Shown: positions 8,816 to 18,022, numbered from the stretch's first letter. The stretch is 50,300 nucleotides of DNA from Saprospiraceae bacterium (GCA_013214355.1 JABSSL010000056.1:1-50300), one strand, 5' to 3'. Notes: generated by a model not told the origin, from the letters alone. Made by a program: numbers and translations.

Positions 8816-10744
8816 ATGCAGTTGAAATCGCCCTTCCTATTTTTACTACTCATGGTGTTATTTTCGGCATTGCTGCTTAGCAGTCGAAATACGTCAGAGA
8901 CTCCTGTTGGTACATTGGAGAAATCTGCTCCCTTTTTGATGATGAATGATACCTGTACGGGAAGCCTCGGGGAAAATATTTTTGAAGATGGTGACTTCGG
9001 CAGAGGAGCAGCTAACATTTTACCCAATGATCCCGGTATTGCCCCTGACTATACCTACGTAACCTTCGGCCCTCCACAAGATGGCTCTTATACCATTACC
9101 AATGGGACCGGGGCTTGGCCCGGTCTGTTCCCTACCTGGATCAACCTACAAGACAATAGCTCCATGCCTGACGGCTATATGATGGTAGTTAATGCCAGCT
9201 TCTCTCCTGGCGTCTTCTATCGGCAAGAAATTACAGGACTTTGTGAAAACACCTTATATGAATTTTCAGTGGACGTAGCCAACCTCATAGCTCGAGGTGT
9301 AACGGGACATATCTTTCCTAATGTTAGCTTTTTCATCAATGGTGAAGAAGCCTTTACTACTGGTAATGTACCTCAAACCAATGGTTGGAATACTTATGGC
9401 TTTACTTTTGTCACTGATCCTGGGACGACCTCGCTAACGCTTTCAATACGGAATAATGCTCCCGGGGGCATCGGCAATGACCTCGCCCTCGACAATATTA
9501 CATTTCGTCCTTGTGGCCCAGATGCAGTGATCACGCCCGTAGGCATTAACTTCGTTTGCTTGGACAACGATCCCGTCACCATACAAGCTGAAGTGTTCAA
9601 CTCTCCCTTTGAGCAAGACTTTATTCAATGGGAGATCAGTACCAATAATGGCCAAAGTTGGAGCGTGATCCAAGGTGCCTCAGATCTTTTTTATACCATC
9701 AGTGATTTTGCCAGCGGCACTTACCTGTACCGCTTCCAATTGGCCGCATCACCAGAGAATTTGAATAATGACAAATGCCGAGTCCTTTCTGAAACTGCGA
9801 CTATTATAGTGGTTCCACTAGAGTACAGTATTACTGACACAATATGTTCGGGATCAAGTTTTTCAGTAGGTAACTCCCTCTATACAGAAAGTGGGATTTA
9901 TGTGGATAGCTTGATTTCCAGCATTGGCTGTGACAGTATCGTTACCTTAGACCTCACCGTGGTACCTGATCCCAATATTATGGCGGATATCAGTGTCATT
10001 CCACCTGCCTGTGCCAGCGATGGCACTGGAACGATAGACATTCTCTCCGTGCGAAATGGTTTCCCTCCATACGAATTTCAACTAGACGACCTTCCTCCCC
10101 AAAGACAAAACATCTTTACTCAACTGGACAAGAACAGCTATACCCTAACGATACGAGACCGCCATGGCTGTTCAGCCGTACTCACCGTTGACATTCCGGT
10201 CCCGCCCGCTCTGGAAGTAGATCTTGGTGCGGACATCAGCCTGAAACTAGGAGAGAGTACTACCCTATCTGTTCTATCCAACTATCAAAATCTTCAGTAT
10301 CAATGGTCTCCGGCAGATGTGCTCAATTGTGAAAGCTGTAGTAGACCCAATCTGCTGCCCTTAGAAGATCAACTAATCTTCGTAGAGGTTACCAATGAGT
10401 TTGGGTGTACCGCCACTGATAGCATTCAAATTGTAGTCAGTAAGGACTACCCGATTTATGCTCCCAATGTCTTCTCTCCCAATAATGATGGTATTAATGA
10501 TTTCTTCACCATTTATGCCCGATCCAATGCAGTCAGTGACATACAAAAGTTGATGATCTTTGATCGTTGGGGTAAAGTCCTATTCGAGCGAAGCAACATC
10601 CCAGTCAATAGTGATATTGACGGTTGGGATGGTTTTGTTAATGGTAAATTAGCAGCCTCTGGTGTCTATGTATTTGTGGCTGATGTTGCTTTTATTGATG
10701 GTGTAGTCCGGAAACATACAGGCTCTGTGGCCCTTATTCAATAG
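8816..10744 (+). CDS. Large secreted protein with gliding-motility-associated C-terminal domain (T9SS)
   Basis: A 642-residue protein. It has a signal peptide (MQLKSPFLFLLLMVLFSALLLSSRN) and a jelly-roll, carbohydrate-binding-like module (about 55-230, from NIFEDGDFGRG to LALDNITFRPCGP). Next come Ig-like/SprB-type modules (including SDGTGTIDI...NGFPPYEFQLDD...SYTLTIRDRHGCSA) and the gliding-motility-associated C-terminal sorting domain (YAPNVFSPNNDGINDFF ... IFDRWGKVLFE ... DGWDGFVNG ... SGVYVFVADV). This is the type B T9SS cargo signal, so the protein is exported by T9SS to the surface or medium, usually in a form handled with PorP/SprF-like partners. None of those are nearby. The ligand is unknown. 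Confidence 0.88.
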   Translation: MQLKSPFLFLLLMVLFSALLLSSRNTSETPVGTLEKSAPFLMMNDTCTGSLGENIFEDGDFGRGAANILPNDPGIAPDYTYVTFGPPQDGSYTITNGTGAWPGLFPTWINLQDNSSMPDGYMMVVNASFSPGVFYRQEITGLCENTLYEFSVDVANLIARGVTGHIFPNVSFFINGEEAFTTGNVPQTNGWNTYGFTFVTDPGTTSLTLSIRNNAPGGIGNDLALDNITFRPCGPDAVITPVGINFVCLDNDPVTIQAEVFNSPFEQDFIQWEISTNNGQSWSVIQGASDLFYTISDFASGTYLYRFQLAASPENLNNDKCRVLSETATIIVVPLEYSITDTICSGSSFSVGNSLYTESGIYVDSLISSIGCDSIVTLDLTVVPDPNIMADISVIPPACASDGTGTIDILSVRNGFPPYEFQLDDLPPQRQNIFTQLDKNSYTLTIRDRHGCSAVLTVDIPVPPALEVDLGADISLKLGESTTLSVLSNYQNLQYQWSPADVLNCESCSRPNLLPLEDQLIFVEVTNEFGCTATDSIQIVVSKDYPIYAPNVFSPNNDGINDFFTIYARSNAVSDIQKLMIFDRWGKVLFERSNIPVNSDIDGWDGFVNGKLAASGVYVFVADVAFIDGVVRKHTGSVALIQ

Positions 10745-10961
10745 CCAGCGTTGCATAAAAAACTAGGTATCGGTCGACACCTCATCCCAGGTGGCCTCTT
10801 GATAACAATTGAGCCAATTTAGAGCATAATGTCTTTCATGAATTATACTTAGTCGGCAACTTTGCCTTTACGATTTGCAAAAGCCGGTCAAAATCAGTTT
10901 GATGGCTATAGAGCGTACAGTTTTCCATTTATTCCTGCGTTTTTTGGTGCTGTTGAGACGA

Positions 10962-11741
10962 TCACATGATCTCATATTGATAGTGAGAGATGTCTTTGAC
11001 ACTCCCTAGATCTAAAGCTTTAATCTCCAATACCTTTTCCTTAAGCAATTCTTGTAAAGCCACGGCCTCTTCATCCTTCAGAAAACGTGTTGTTAGAACA
11101 GACTTGTTTTCGTCATACATAAGCCGTTCTGAGCTATTGATTAAGGAACGTAGAAAACTCGGAGTATTAGAAAGCTCTGCCAAACTTCCTGAAATTTCTT
11201 TGTGAGAAAGTATTCCAGATAATTGACTCTTCACCCAGTCCAGCGCTTCTACATAGGTATTATGAAAATAGAGCGCCTCTGAATACTGTACATATCCTAA
11301 TGGTGTTCCATATTGACCAGTTCCCCAGACACCATAAAAAGAAGGCTCGCCTTCATAGACGGACAAATCATAGAATTTCACCCCCGATATTCTGCGGATA
11401 TCCAAGATTATCTCATCCGATAGATCCGTGGGGAGTCTCGTGTCATATTCACAATAAAGTCTTCCGTATTCACTCACCTTAACGAGATCCAGTCCTAATT
11501 TCCGTTGGCAGTAAACTCTAAAGGCGACCAATTTATCAACATCGCCAGAACAGCAAGGGGAAAAAGGTTCTATGTCTCCCAGGCTGGTCTGCGCCCAAGA
11601 ATCACGCTCTAACTTCGCCAACAGTTGCATGGCCTCTTCTTCGTTGTGCAGGATTTCATGGATTCCACCCAAGGTATGTACATAGAGATACTCGTCGCTG
11701 TAATGGTACGCGACCTTTCTAATCACATAGGTTTTTTGCAT
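10962..11741 (-). CDS. Hypothetical protein (no family recognised)
   Basis: A 259-residue soluble protein with no signal peptide or membrane helix and no motif I recognise. It has two Cys in CCSGD near residue 63 and a charged C-terminal region (about 190-245) that may form helices (LKDEEAVALQELLKEKVLEIKAL). It begins 23 bp after the stop of the DUF6915 gene on the same strand, across a short tandem repeat, so the two probably form an operon. Codon use looks like the surrounding chromosome. Confidence 0.7.
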   Translation of the reverse strand: MQKTYVIRKVAYHYSDEYLYVHTLGGIHEILHNEEEAMQLLAKLERDSWAQTSLGDIEPFSPCCSGDVDKLVAFRVYCQRKLGLDLVKVSEYGRLYCEYDTRLPTDLSDEIILDIRRISGVKFYDLSVYEGEPSFYGVWGTGQYGTPLGYVQYSEALYFHNTYVEALDWVKSQLSGILSHKEISGSLAELSNTPSFLRSLINSSERLMYDENKSVLTTRFLKDEEAVALQELLKEKVLEIKALDLGSVKDISHYQYEIM

Positions 11742-11776
11742 GTTTTAGCGTGTTTTAGCGTGTTTTAGCGTGTTTT
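11741..11776. repeat. Tandem 10-bp repeat spanning a stop codon and the next start
   Basis: The decamer tgttttagcg occurs three times head to tail from 11741 to 11770, followed by a partial fourth copy. The array spans the whole 23-bp gap between the DUF6915 stop (11765-11767) and the ATG of the next minus-strand gene (11739-11741). Each unit contributes an in-frame or shifted TAA on the minus strand, so copy-number slippage would change the spacing or the end of the upstream protein. Confidence 0.9.
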
Positions 11777-12376
11777 TATTGCTTCAATTTTTCTGGCACT
11801 GGGTGGGAAGCTGGCTCCATTATCCATCCACAATTGAAAATCCATGGCCGCAAATACCTCGTTCAAGCCCAACTCAAATTCGCGTAGGGCTGGAGGAACA
11901 GGAAAAATTCGAGGTACAATCTCATTTAAAAACCAGCTATTGTGGGTAAATAGGAGGGATTTCAATTGTCCCGTCGCGGATAAGGGGGAAAGCAACAATT
12001 TTACCAATTCGGGCTGATTCGCATAGACCTGATGCAAGGCTTCAATGCGTTGCTGCCAGTTTGGGATTTCGTTTTCCCGAATACACATTGAAAAATCTGC
12101 GAGTGTAGGAATGAATCGATTCCGATAATCTGGCAGGATATGATCTCTTTCACAAAGGTCTTTTACATTTACCTCCTTCCCGTCACTGTTCATAAAGACA
12201 TGACCGAAGATAGGTGTAATCACCCGGTGAATTGCCCAATGTGTATGTAGTATCCGATGCCTATTGTCACTACAGATCTCTTTGGTACTATCGATAAACC
12301 GATGCAGCTGATAATAGTCATCCGTCTTTCCTCGCAATCTCTTGACCGAGATTTTGGCGTGCACATATGGGTTCAT
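11765..12376 (-). CDS. DUF6915 family protein
   Basis: A 203-residue protein whose first 100 residues follow the DUF6915 pattern: HAKISVKRLRGKTDDYYQLHRFIDSTKE, then HRILHTHWAIHRVITPIFG, then NSDGKEVNVKDLCERDHILPDYRNRFIPTLADF. Function of the family is unknown; conserved His and Asp residues hint at metal binding, but that is a guess. The last 100 residues have no motif I know and may be a lineage-specific extension. It is the first gene of a minus-strand pair with the hypothetical protein downstream. Confidence 0.75.
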   Translation of the reverse strand: MNPYVHAKISVKRLRGKTDDYYQLHRFIDSTKEICSDNRHRILHTHWAIHRVITPIFGHVFMNSDGKEVNVKDLCERDHILPDYRNRFIPTLADFSMCIRENEIPNWQQRIEALHQVYANQPELVKLLLSPLSATGQLKSLLFTHNSWFLNEIVPRIFPVPPALREFELGLNEVFAAMDFQLWMDNGASFPPSARKIEAIKTR

Positions 12377-12599
12377 GTAAAGTTGGTATTTGGATCAAAA
12401 AGGGTTTACCTTTCCCTTACCTTGAGAGTAAACACTCATGGTCGTAGCATAGGAAGATCTAGCAAAAGAGCTAGCCTTGCTAATCAGATTCAAGTACTAA
12501 GTCATTATTTTATTGAAGGCTGAGCGCATTAAACACTAAGAGAGTCCCCTTATCCCCTAGGAATAAAGATTATACATTATGAATTCAAACCTAGTAATT

Positions 12600-13358
12600 C
12601 TAGGCCATTTCCACATGGGTAACTTGTTCTTCCTTGAGCAAGGGCTTGCGTTGGTATCGCAAAAACAGTTGCACGGTAGCCAAGACATCCTTTTCACAAT
12701 ATCTAGATATACGAGATAGCGCCTTTTCTTCCCAATACACCCGCCCCACTTCACTCCCATCAATATCATCCTTAGGAGAAGGGAAACCAAGAATGGCAGC
12801 CAATAATTTCAAAGAAGTATAATGTTTGTAATCACCAAACTTCCATAACTCCAAAGTATCTAACAAATGCTTGGTTTCCCAAGGCTTTTTTCCCGCTATA
12901 TTCAAAGGACGTGGCAATGGTAAACTATTGATGACCATCCTCCGACAGATATAAGGAATATCAAACTCCTTTATATTATGTCCACAAATGGAGTATTTGG
13001 TAGGATCATTATAATGTTGTTGGATTAGTTCGCTAAAGTCTCGCAACAGTTCCGCCTCATCATCACTCGCAAAGGACTTTAAGCGTACATGTAACTCCTT
13101 AGTCACCTTATCTCTTCGCACACTCCCGACCGAAATACAGACGATTTTACCAAACTCTGCATAAATACCCGCTTTCTCTGGATATAGGGCAGAAACCTCC
13201 TCAGTAGTCAACTCCTCGTCATACTGTCGAAGGATTTGCTGACTCTTCAGTCGCCATAGATCTTGCAAAGCGGGATCTAAATCTTCAAAATGATGGGTAT
13301 TGGATACAGTCTCAATATCTAGAAAGAGAACATCTCCAATGGTTACTTTGTCAATCAT
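12600..13358 (-). CDS. Predicted 3'-5' exonuclease, PolB-type DnaQ-like fold
   Basis: A 252-residue protein with the three DEDD exonuclease motifs. Exo I is VLFLDIETV (Asp14, Glu16), Exo II is the YSICGHNIKEFDIPYICRRM region, and Exo III is ISRYCEKDVLATVQLFLRY. It matches the stand-alone 'exonuclease domain of PolB' family (COG3298-like) found in many bacteria. The reaction is 3'-5' removal of nucleotides with two metal ions; the cellular role is not settled, repair or proofreading being likely. A near-consensus promoter lies directly upstream. The gene appears to be transcribed alone. Confidence 0.85.
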   Translation of the reverse strand: MIDKVTIGDVLFLDIETVSNTHHFEDLDPALQDLWRLKSQQILRQYDEELTTEEVSALYPEKAGIYAEFGKIVCISVGSVRRDKVTKELHVRLKSFASDDEAELLRDFSELIQQHYNDPTKYSICGHNIKEFDIPYICRRMVINSLPLPRPLNIAGKKPWETKHLLDTLELWKFGDYKHYTSLKLLAAILGFPSPKDDIDGSEVGRVYWEEKALSRISRYCEKDVLATVQLFLRYQRKPLLKEEQVTHVEMA

Positions 13359-13381
13359 GCTGTTTTTATCCTGTTACTGTA

Positions 13382-13412
13382 CAAATATAAGCAAAGTGGA
13401 ACTAATTTGCAA
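13382..13412 (-). promoter_or_regulatory. Promoter of the exonuclease gene (TTTG-20-TATATTTG)
   Basis: On the minus strand a -33 TTG (plus-strand 13410-13412) is separated by 20 bp from a -7 box TATATTTG (13382-13389). Both elements and the spacing agree with the Bacteroidota housekeeping promoter. The TSS would be near 13378, about 20 nt before the ATG. Confidence 0.75.
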
Positions 13413-13854
13413 ATATTTTTTCACCAAATAATTTACAAAATGCTTTTTTTTAAGAATATGTAGCTATATGCATCCATGTAAGATTGACTCAAAAAGTAGC
13501 TAGGAAAGCACTGTAAGAAGTCACTTAAAGTATCGAAAACAGCTAGTTTTTGTATCCTAAGTAAGTTTTTTTTGGGCGGGAACATTTTTTTTTGAAATTT
13601 CTCAAAAAAAGTATGGATTCGATACCAACCCCACATTTTTACGGCCTAAAACCTTACAATAAACATTTGAAAACCAAACAAATAAGATCTATTTATTATA
13701 TGTAAATAGTTTTGATAAAAGTGGCAAAAAAGATGTGGTATATGTAACTTTGCAGCGCGAAATACAATTAAAAAAACGTTACCTGCGTTTTATTTCCAGT
13801 CTAAGTAGCACAAGATTTTTAGTAAACACGCATTTATTCATTAAATCAAAAATC
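13413..13854. other. Intergenic region with one promoter box
   Basis: About 440 bp of AT-rich DNA between the divergent exonuclease and coiled-coil genes. Apart from the TAACTTTG box at 13745 and several runs of five to nine T, I see no gene or hairpin. An open frame extends upstream of the ATG at 13855 as far as 13735, but the promoter box lies within it. Confidence 0.5.
13745..13752 (+). promoter_or_regulatory. -7 box (TAACTTTG)
   Basis: Exact TAnnTTTG match. A TSS near 13757 gives a leader of about 98 nt before the ATG at 13855 and excludes the upstream start of the same frame at 13735. The -33 element is not evident. Confidence 0.5.
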
Positions 13855-14871
13855 ATGACAACGAACAGTTCAAATTCGAATCCAACTAGTTCAAGTCCAA
13901 AACCAAGTAACAATAATACTATTGCTATCGCGGCAGTAATCATTGTTGCCCTACTCGGTCTTAGTGCATTCTTGGGGGTAAGAAATTTCCAGCTCAATAA
14001 TACTAAGAAGGAGTTGACTGCAGATTTCGAAAAAACCGAAGAACTGAAAGTCGAGTTAGAGAAGCAGTATTATGAGGCGCTTTCCGAATTGGAAGAGATG
14101 AGAGGAAGCAATGAGGAGTTGAACACTTTGATTGAACAACAGCAAGAAGAGCTAAAAACACAGAAAGACAAAATTGACGGTTTGTTGAGCGACAGCCGCA
14201 ATTATAGAGCTGCCCGTAAAGAAATGGCCAACTTGAAATCTCAAGTAGAGCAATACGTGGCAGAAATCAATCAACTACGCGAAGAAAACGAGTTGTTAGC
14301 CGCTAACAATACGCAATTGACGGAACAGAACCAAACCTTGAACTCTGATCTGGAAACAGAGCGTATGAATTCTGCTCAATTGACTTCCGAGAGAGCTATC
14401 TTGGTAAGTGAAAAAGAGACTTTGGAAACTGAAAGAGCTCAATTGGCGAAAAAAGTTGATATCGCTTCTGTGATCAAAGTAGAAAACATCGACGCTGCTG
14501 GTTACAAACTACGCAAAAGCGGCAAGCCGGTTAAGAAGAATAATGCCAAGAACGTAGAAAGAATTATCGTACAATTCAACACTACTGATAATGCAGTAAC
14601 TGACCCAGGTACGGAGTTTTTCCACGTACGCATCATCAACCCACTAGGTGAGACGATAGCCATGGAGGAATTGGGTTCTGGTATCTTTACCAACAGCGCT
14701 ACGGGTGAGCAAATCCGTTACACGATGACAGCAGAGACCGAATTTAACGGTACAGGTGATGCAGTAAGCATCGCTTGGAATCCCGGTCAAGCTTTCACAA
14801 AAGGTAACTACGAAGTTGAAGTATACAACAAAGGTTACCTAGCTGGTTCAACAAGCTTCCAACTGAAGTAA
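13855..14871 (+). CDS. Membrane-anchored coiled-coil protein
   Basis: From the ATG at 13855 the product is 338 residues. A low-complexity Ser/Asn/Pro N-terminus (TTNSSNSNPTSSSPKPSNNN) precedes one membrane helix (TIAIAAVIIVALLGLSAFLG). A coiled coil of about 160 residues follows (heptads from LTADFEKTEELKVELEKQY to LETERAQLAKKV), and then a compact C-terminal beta domain of about 110 residues (from IKVENIDAAGYKLRK to GSTSFQLK). No family is recognised. The single anchor and long stalk suggest a periplasmic structural or scaffold protein. It has its own promoter box and a strong terminator, so it is monocistronic; the terminator and smooth codon use suggest substantial expression. Confidence 0.8.
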   Translation: MTTNSSNSNPTSSSPKPSNNNTIAIAAVIIVALLGLSAFLGVRNFQLNNTKKELTADFEKTEELKVELEKQYYEALSELEEMRGSNEELNTLIEQQQEELKTQKDKIDGLLSDSRNYRAARKEMANLKSQVEQYVAEINQLREENELLAANNTQLTEQNQTLNSDLETERMNSAQLTSERAILVSEKETLETERAQLAKKVDIASVIKVENIDAAGYKLRKSGKPVKKNNAKNVERIIVQFNTTDNAVTDPGTEFFHVRIINPLGETIAMEELGSGIFTNSATGEQIRYTMTAETEFNGTGDAVSIAWNPGQAFTKGNYEVEVYNKGYLAGSTSFQLK

Positions 14872-14903
14872 AAAAATAGATTCCCCATTGGGAATGAACT
14901 TAG

Positions 14904-14941
14904 AACTGCTGGCATTGTTGCATACAATGTCGGCAGTTTTT
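14904..14941 (+). terminator. Strong intrinsic terminator
   Basis: A 15-bp stem (14904-14918 with 14924-14938, two G-U pairs) with a 5-nt loop is followed by five T. It ends the coiled-coil gene 33 bp after its stop codon. The T-run runs directly into the promoter box of the next operon. Confidence 0.9.
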
Positions 14942-14948
14942 AATTTTG
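14941..14948 (+). promoter_or_regulatory. -7 box (TAATTTTG) abutting the terminator
   Basis: Exact TAnnTTTG match beginning at the last T of the preceding terminator. The TSS would be near 14953 and the ATG of the DUF2452 gene is at 14971, a leader of under 20 nt with an AGGAA just before the start. Confidence 0.6.
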
Positions 14949-14970
14949 CCCCAGTAGTAGGAAATTGAAT

Positions 14971-15447
14971 ATGGAAAAGCAAGAATCGAAGTCAGCTGTA
15001 AATCCGATTGATAAAGACAAAATTGCGGAAAACCCGCACCTCCTTCCCTATGCCCATACCGTAGGAGGGGCTTTGGTGAAACCTGAAGATAAAGGGCGAA
15101 TCAAAGGGCGAGCAGTTTCTGCCATGTACGAACAAACGGATATGCAGCTGGATCAACTCCGCAAACAGTTTGAGCTGCTAGCTCAGCAGGCAAAGGAGAT
15201 CCAGGACCGAGTTACCATATCTGAAAAGATATATCTAGCAGATATTCCCTTTTCCCCCTTGATCAATTTCAACTACCATTTGTACCAAAAGTCGGATGGG
15301 AAAGAACTTCTTTCCATGGTTGGTCCAAGAGAATGGGGAGCGAATATGCCCTATAAGTTTTTGGCCACCGTTCGATTGCTCGGAGATCACACCTGGGAGA
15401 TCCTAGAAAAAGGCGAAGATTTTACCGTCGACAATGTCACGCTATGA
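14971..15447 (+). CDS. DUF2452 family protein
   Basis: From the ATG at 14971 the product is 158 residues; a TTG two codons earlier is less likely. The sequence follows DUF2452 closely: NPHLLPYAHTVGGALVKPEDKGRIKGRAVSAMYEQTDMQ, then a helical heptad stretch (LRKQFELLAQQAKEIQDRV), then the conserved SEKIYLADIPFSPLINFNYHLYQK and LSMVGPREWG. It is a small cytosolic protein of unknown function, widespread in Bacteroidota. Its stop overlaps the next ATG (ATGA), so it is translationally coupled to the DUF1573 gene. Confidence 0.85.
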   Translation: MEKQESKSAVNPIDKDKIAENPHLLPYAHTVGGALVKPEDKGRIKGRAVSAMYEQTDMQLDQLRKQFELLAQQAKEIQDRVTISEKIYLADIPFSPLINFNYHLYQKSDGKELLSMVGPREWGANMPYKFLATVRLLGDHTWEILEKGEDFTVDNVTL

Positions 15448-15809
15448 AACTAATCCTATCCACACTCTTTACCAGCTTTCTCCTCCTACTTGGCCCGCCG
15501 AGCAAAGTGGAATGGTTGGGCCCCAAAACCCACGAATTTGGGGAAATAAAGCACAATACGGAAATTACCCACCATTTCACGTTTAAGAATACCAGCGATG
15601 CTCCTTTCGTGATTGATAATGTGCGCACCTCTTGTGGTTGCACAGCTGCTGATTGGCAAGAAACTCCAATTCTTCCTGACTCCACAGCCAGTATCGAAGT
15701 CATCTACGATGCGCATGACCTAGGCTACTTTAGAAAGTACGTGAAGGTATTTGTCAGCGGTCAACGCAAGGCCGAAAAGCTGTATTTAGAAGGCGAGGTT
15801 GTTCCCTGA
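15444..15809 (+). CDS. DUF1573 family secreted protein
   Basis: A 121-residue protein with an N-terminal hydrophobic export segment (KLILSTLFTSFLLLLGPPS) and one DUF1573 Ig-like beta-sandwich domain. The family signature is clear: HEFGEIKHNTEITHHFTFKNTSDAPFVI followed by the Cys pair in RTSCGCTAADW. Function is unknown; these proteins are common in the Bacteroidota envelope. It overlaps the DUF2452 gene by 4 bp and forms a two-gene operon with it. Confidence 0.85.
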   Translation: MKLILSTLFTSFLLLLGPPSKVEWLGPKTHEFGEIKHNTEITHHFTFKNTSDAPFVIDNVRTSCGCTAADWQETPILPDSTASIEVIYDAHDLGYFRKYVKVFVSGQRKAEKLYLEGEVVP

Positions 15810-16045
15810 AGAAGCAATCATTCGAGGAATAACTAGTTGAATATTAGTGTGTAACTAGTCTGGCCTCCTTTCCAAAAATTAAAAGCAAGACGTTCTAAAA
15901 AGAAGGGTAAATTCTGTCTCTTCCCTATCCTAAATTCCTCTTTTTCTATGCTATAATTCCCCCTACCTGAAGAAGGAAAGCGATACCTGTCTATGAAATT
16001 GCCGACTTAGTAGATTCATTACCAGCCATAAATTCCAAATAAGTT

Positions 16046-16053
16046 TATCTTTG
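16046..16053 (+). promoter_or_regulatory. -7 box (TATCTTTG) upstream of signal peptidase
   Basis: Exact TAnnTTTG match 42 bp upstream of the ATG; TSS predicted near 16058 with a leader of about 37 nt. No clear -33 box. Confidence 0.5.
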
Positions 16054-16094
16054 CCCCATCTTTTCAGAAATTACGAAAAATAGAAGGCAAGGCT

Positions 16095-17690
16095 ATGCTC
16101 ACATTCTTAATTATAGGCTACGTATTACTCAGTATTAGTTTGTACAAGGTCTTCGAAAAAGCCGGTGCAGCAGGGTGGAAAGGATTAGTTCCCGGGCTCA
16201 ATTTTGTAGTATGGTGTAAATTGGTGGGTAGACCCGCCTGGTACGCAGCATTGATGCTCCTTCCGATCGTCAATTTCTTCATCTACGCAGGCTTAGCGAT
16301 TGATATGGTTCGTTCCTTTGACAAGAACAAGTTCTGGGAAAGCGTAGTGGCTGTGGTCTTTACTCCTTTTTACTTCTTCTACTTAGGATTTACCGACAAA
16401 GAGAAATATATAGGCCCAGCCCTAACGGCTGAGAAAGCCTATATGGAAAAGCTAGAACAAGCTAAGGAAGCGAAGAATGATAGGCTGCTATCGAAACTCC
16501 AAGCGGGTAATCCTTATAAGAAGTCAGCAGCCAGAGAATGGGTGGAAGCAGTGATCTTCGCCGTTTTTGCGGCAGCTTTTATTCGGATGTTTTTGATCGA
16601 AGCCTTTGTGATTCCTACTTCTTCGATGGAGGGATCTCTGATGGTAGGCGACTTCCTCTTTGTAAGTAAAACCAGCTATGGCATGCGTACACCGAAAACC
16701 ATCGCCATGATTCCGCTGCTCCACAACCGAGTACCATTAATCAACAAGGAGTCTTACCTGAAAAAGCCTAACCTAAAGTTCCGTCGATTTGGTAAAGTGG
16801 ACGTAACCCATAATTCACCAACGGTATTCAATTTCCCAGCTGGTGATAGTGTTTATGTTTTCCCTGACCGTACTTGGTCCACTGAAGATGTGCGCTTCGG
16901 TGCCGTCCGGGAAGCTAACCCGGGATATGATCAATTGATCAAGCAAGGGCGCAAACCGCTGGTGACCCGCCCCGTGGACAAACGAGACCATTATATTAAG
17001 CGATGTATCGGTTTACCTGGCGATAGTTTAGAGATCCGTCAAAGACAAGTATACGTAAACGGACAAGCTGCGGAGAACCCGGAGAACATGCAATTTATGT
17101 ATGAGGTGACCTTCCCTGATGGCCTCAGCAGTATCAATACTTCCCGTTTTGAAGAATGGGGAATCAATACGACGGAGGATTTTGCCGCTTATCGGCCCCC
17201 TAATGGGTTCCGTATGATTCTGAGTGAGTCTCAAAAGGAAAAAGTACAGAGTCTTGATCCTAATATCAAAATTGAACCTTGGGACATGAGTTTCCGTCCC
17301 AAGGCTAATCCGTATAGTCTCTTCCCTCATGACCCTCGGCACTTCCCTGCTTGGACAGTAGATGACTTCGGACCGATCTGGATTCCTAAAAAAGGAGAGA
17401 CGGTTGATATTGGTATCGATAATATCGCCCTCTATCGTCGGATCATTGATATTTATGAAGATCATGATCTAGAAGTGAAGTCAGACGGAGTTTACATCGA
17501 CGGAGAAAGAGCTACTAGCTATACCTTCGAACAGAATTACTACTGGATGATGGGAGATAATCGTCACAATTCCGAAGATTCTCGGGTTTGGGGTTATGTT
17601 CCAGAAGACCACGTCGTCGGTAAGCCACTGATTGTTTGGTTCTCCTCTAGAGATTGGAGTCGTATCTTCAAAATTGTAACTAACATCTAA
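16095..17690 (+). CDS. lepB: Signal peptidase I, long Bacteroidota form
   Basis: A 531-residue membrane protease that removes signal peptides from exported proteins. The first 100 residues form a DUF5684-like hydrophobic module (FEKAGAAGWKGLVPGLNFVVW, then PAWYAALMLLPIVNFFIYAGLAIDM). A membrane anchor at about 148-168 precedes the catalytic Ser box (IPTSSMEGSLMVGD, Ser177). The general-base Lys is in HYIKRCIGLPGDSLEI (Lys302), and the final conserved box is MMGDNRHNSEDSRVWGYVPEDHVVG. It is much longer than the enterobacterial enzyme because of an insertion of about 170 residues between the Lys box and the final box, which is usual in this phylum. Own promoter box and a strong terminator flank it. 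Confidence 0.93.
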   Translation: MLTFLIIGYVLLSISLYKVFEKAGAAGWKGLVPGLNFVVWCKLVGRPAWYAALMLLPIVNFFIYAGLAIDMVRSFDKNKFWESVVAVVFTPFYFFYLGFTDKEKYIGPALTAEKAYMEKLEQAKEAKNDRLLSKLQAGNPYKKSAAREWVEAVIFAVFAAAFIRMFLIEAFVIPTSSMEGSLMVGDFLFVSKTSYGMRTPKTIAMIPLLHNRVPLINKESYLKKPNLKFRRFGKVDVTHNSPTVFNFPAGDSVYVFPDRTWSTEDVRFGAVREANPGYDQLIKQGRKPLVTRPVDKRDHYIKRCIGLPGDSLEIRQRQVYVNGQAAENPENMQFMYEVTFPDGLSSINTSRFEEWGINTTEDFAAYRPPNGFRMILSESQKEKVQSLDPNIKIEPWDMSFRPKANPYSLFPHDPRHFPAWTVDDFGPIWIPKKGETVDIGIDNIALYRRIIDIYEDHDLEVKSDGVYIDGERATSYTFEQNYYWMMGDNRHNSEDSRVWGYVPEDHVVGKPLIVWFSSRDWSRIFKIVTNI

Positions 17691-17709
17691 AGGGCAACAA
17701 GGTAACTCT

Positions 17710-17748
17710 AACAACAAAGGGGGCTCCATTTGAGCCCCCTTTGTTGTT
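17710..17748 (+). terminator. Intrinsic terminator after lepB
   Basis: A perfect 17-bp inverted repeat (17710-17726 and 17732-17748) with a 5-nt loop, GC-rich in the middle and ending in ttgttgttt. It lies 20 bp after the lepB stop. Because the stem flanks are A/T on both sides it may work in both directions. The rest of the 332-bp gap to the next gene shows nothing else I can support. Confidence 0.85.
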
Positions 17749-18022
17749 TCTACTCTTTCTTGACTTCTGCCCTACCTACCCTATCCTCAATTGCCCTATT
17801 TGTGACAATCTTCACCAATAATGATGTTATATTAACTCCTACGCCCTTTTTCTGAACTTTCTGCGTTAATTTAGTGTATGATAGGCGTGGATACCATGGG
17901 TAGCCTAGCTCAACATGATGAGATTGAAAAGGCAAAGAAAAGCCTACCCTTTGATTCACGGCCTCATTCACATAAAGAGACAGAACAGACCTTCAATAGG
18001 TCTTCTAAAAATATAGATCAGT

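Noticed and set aside
13735-13854. 40-codon upstream extension of the coiled-coil gene
   Set aside because: The -7 promoter box TAACTTTG lies inside it, and the residues look like translated AT-rich leader.
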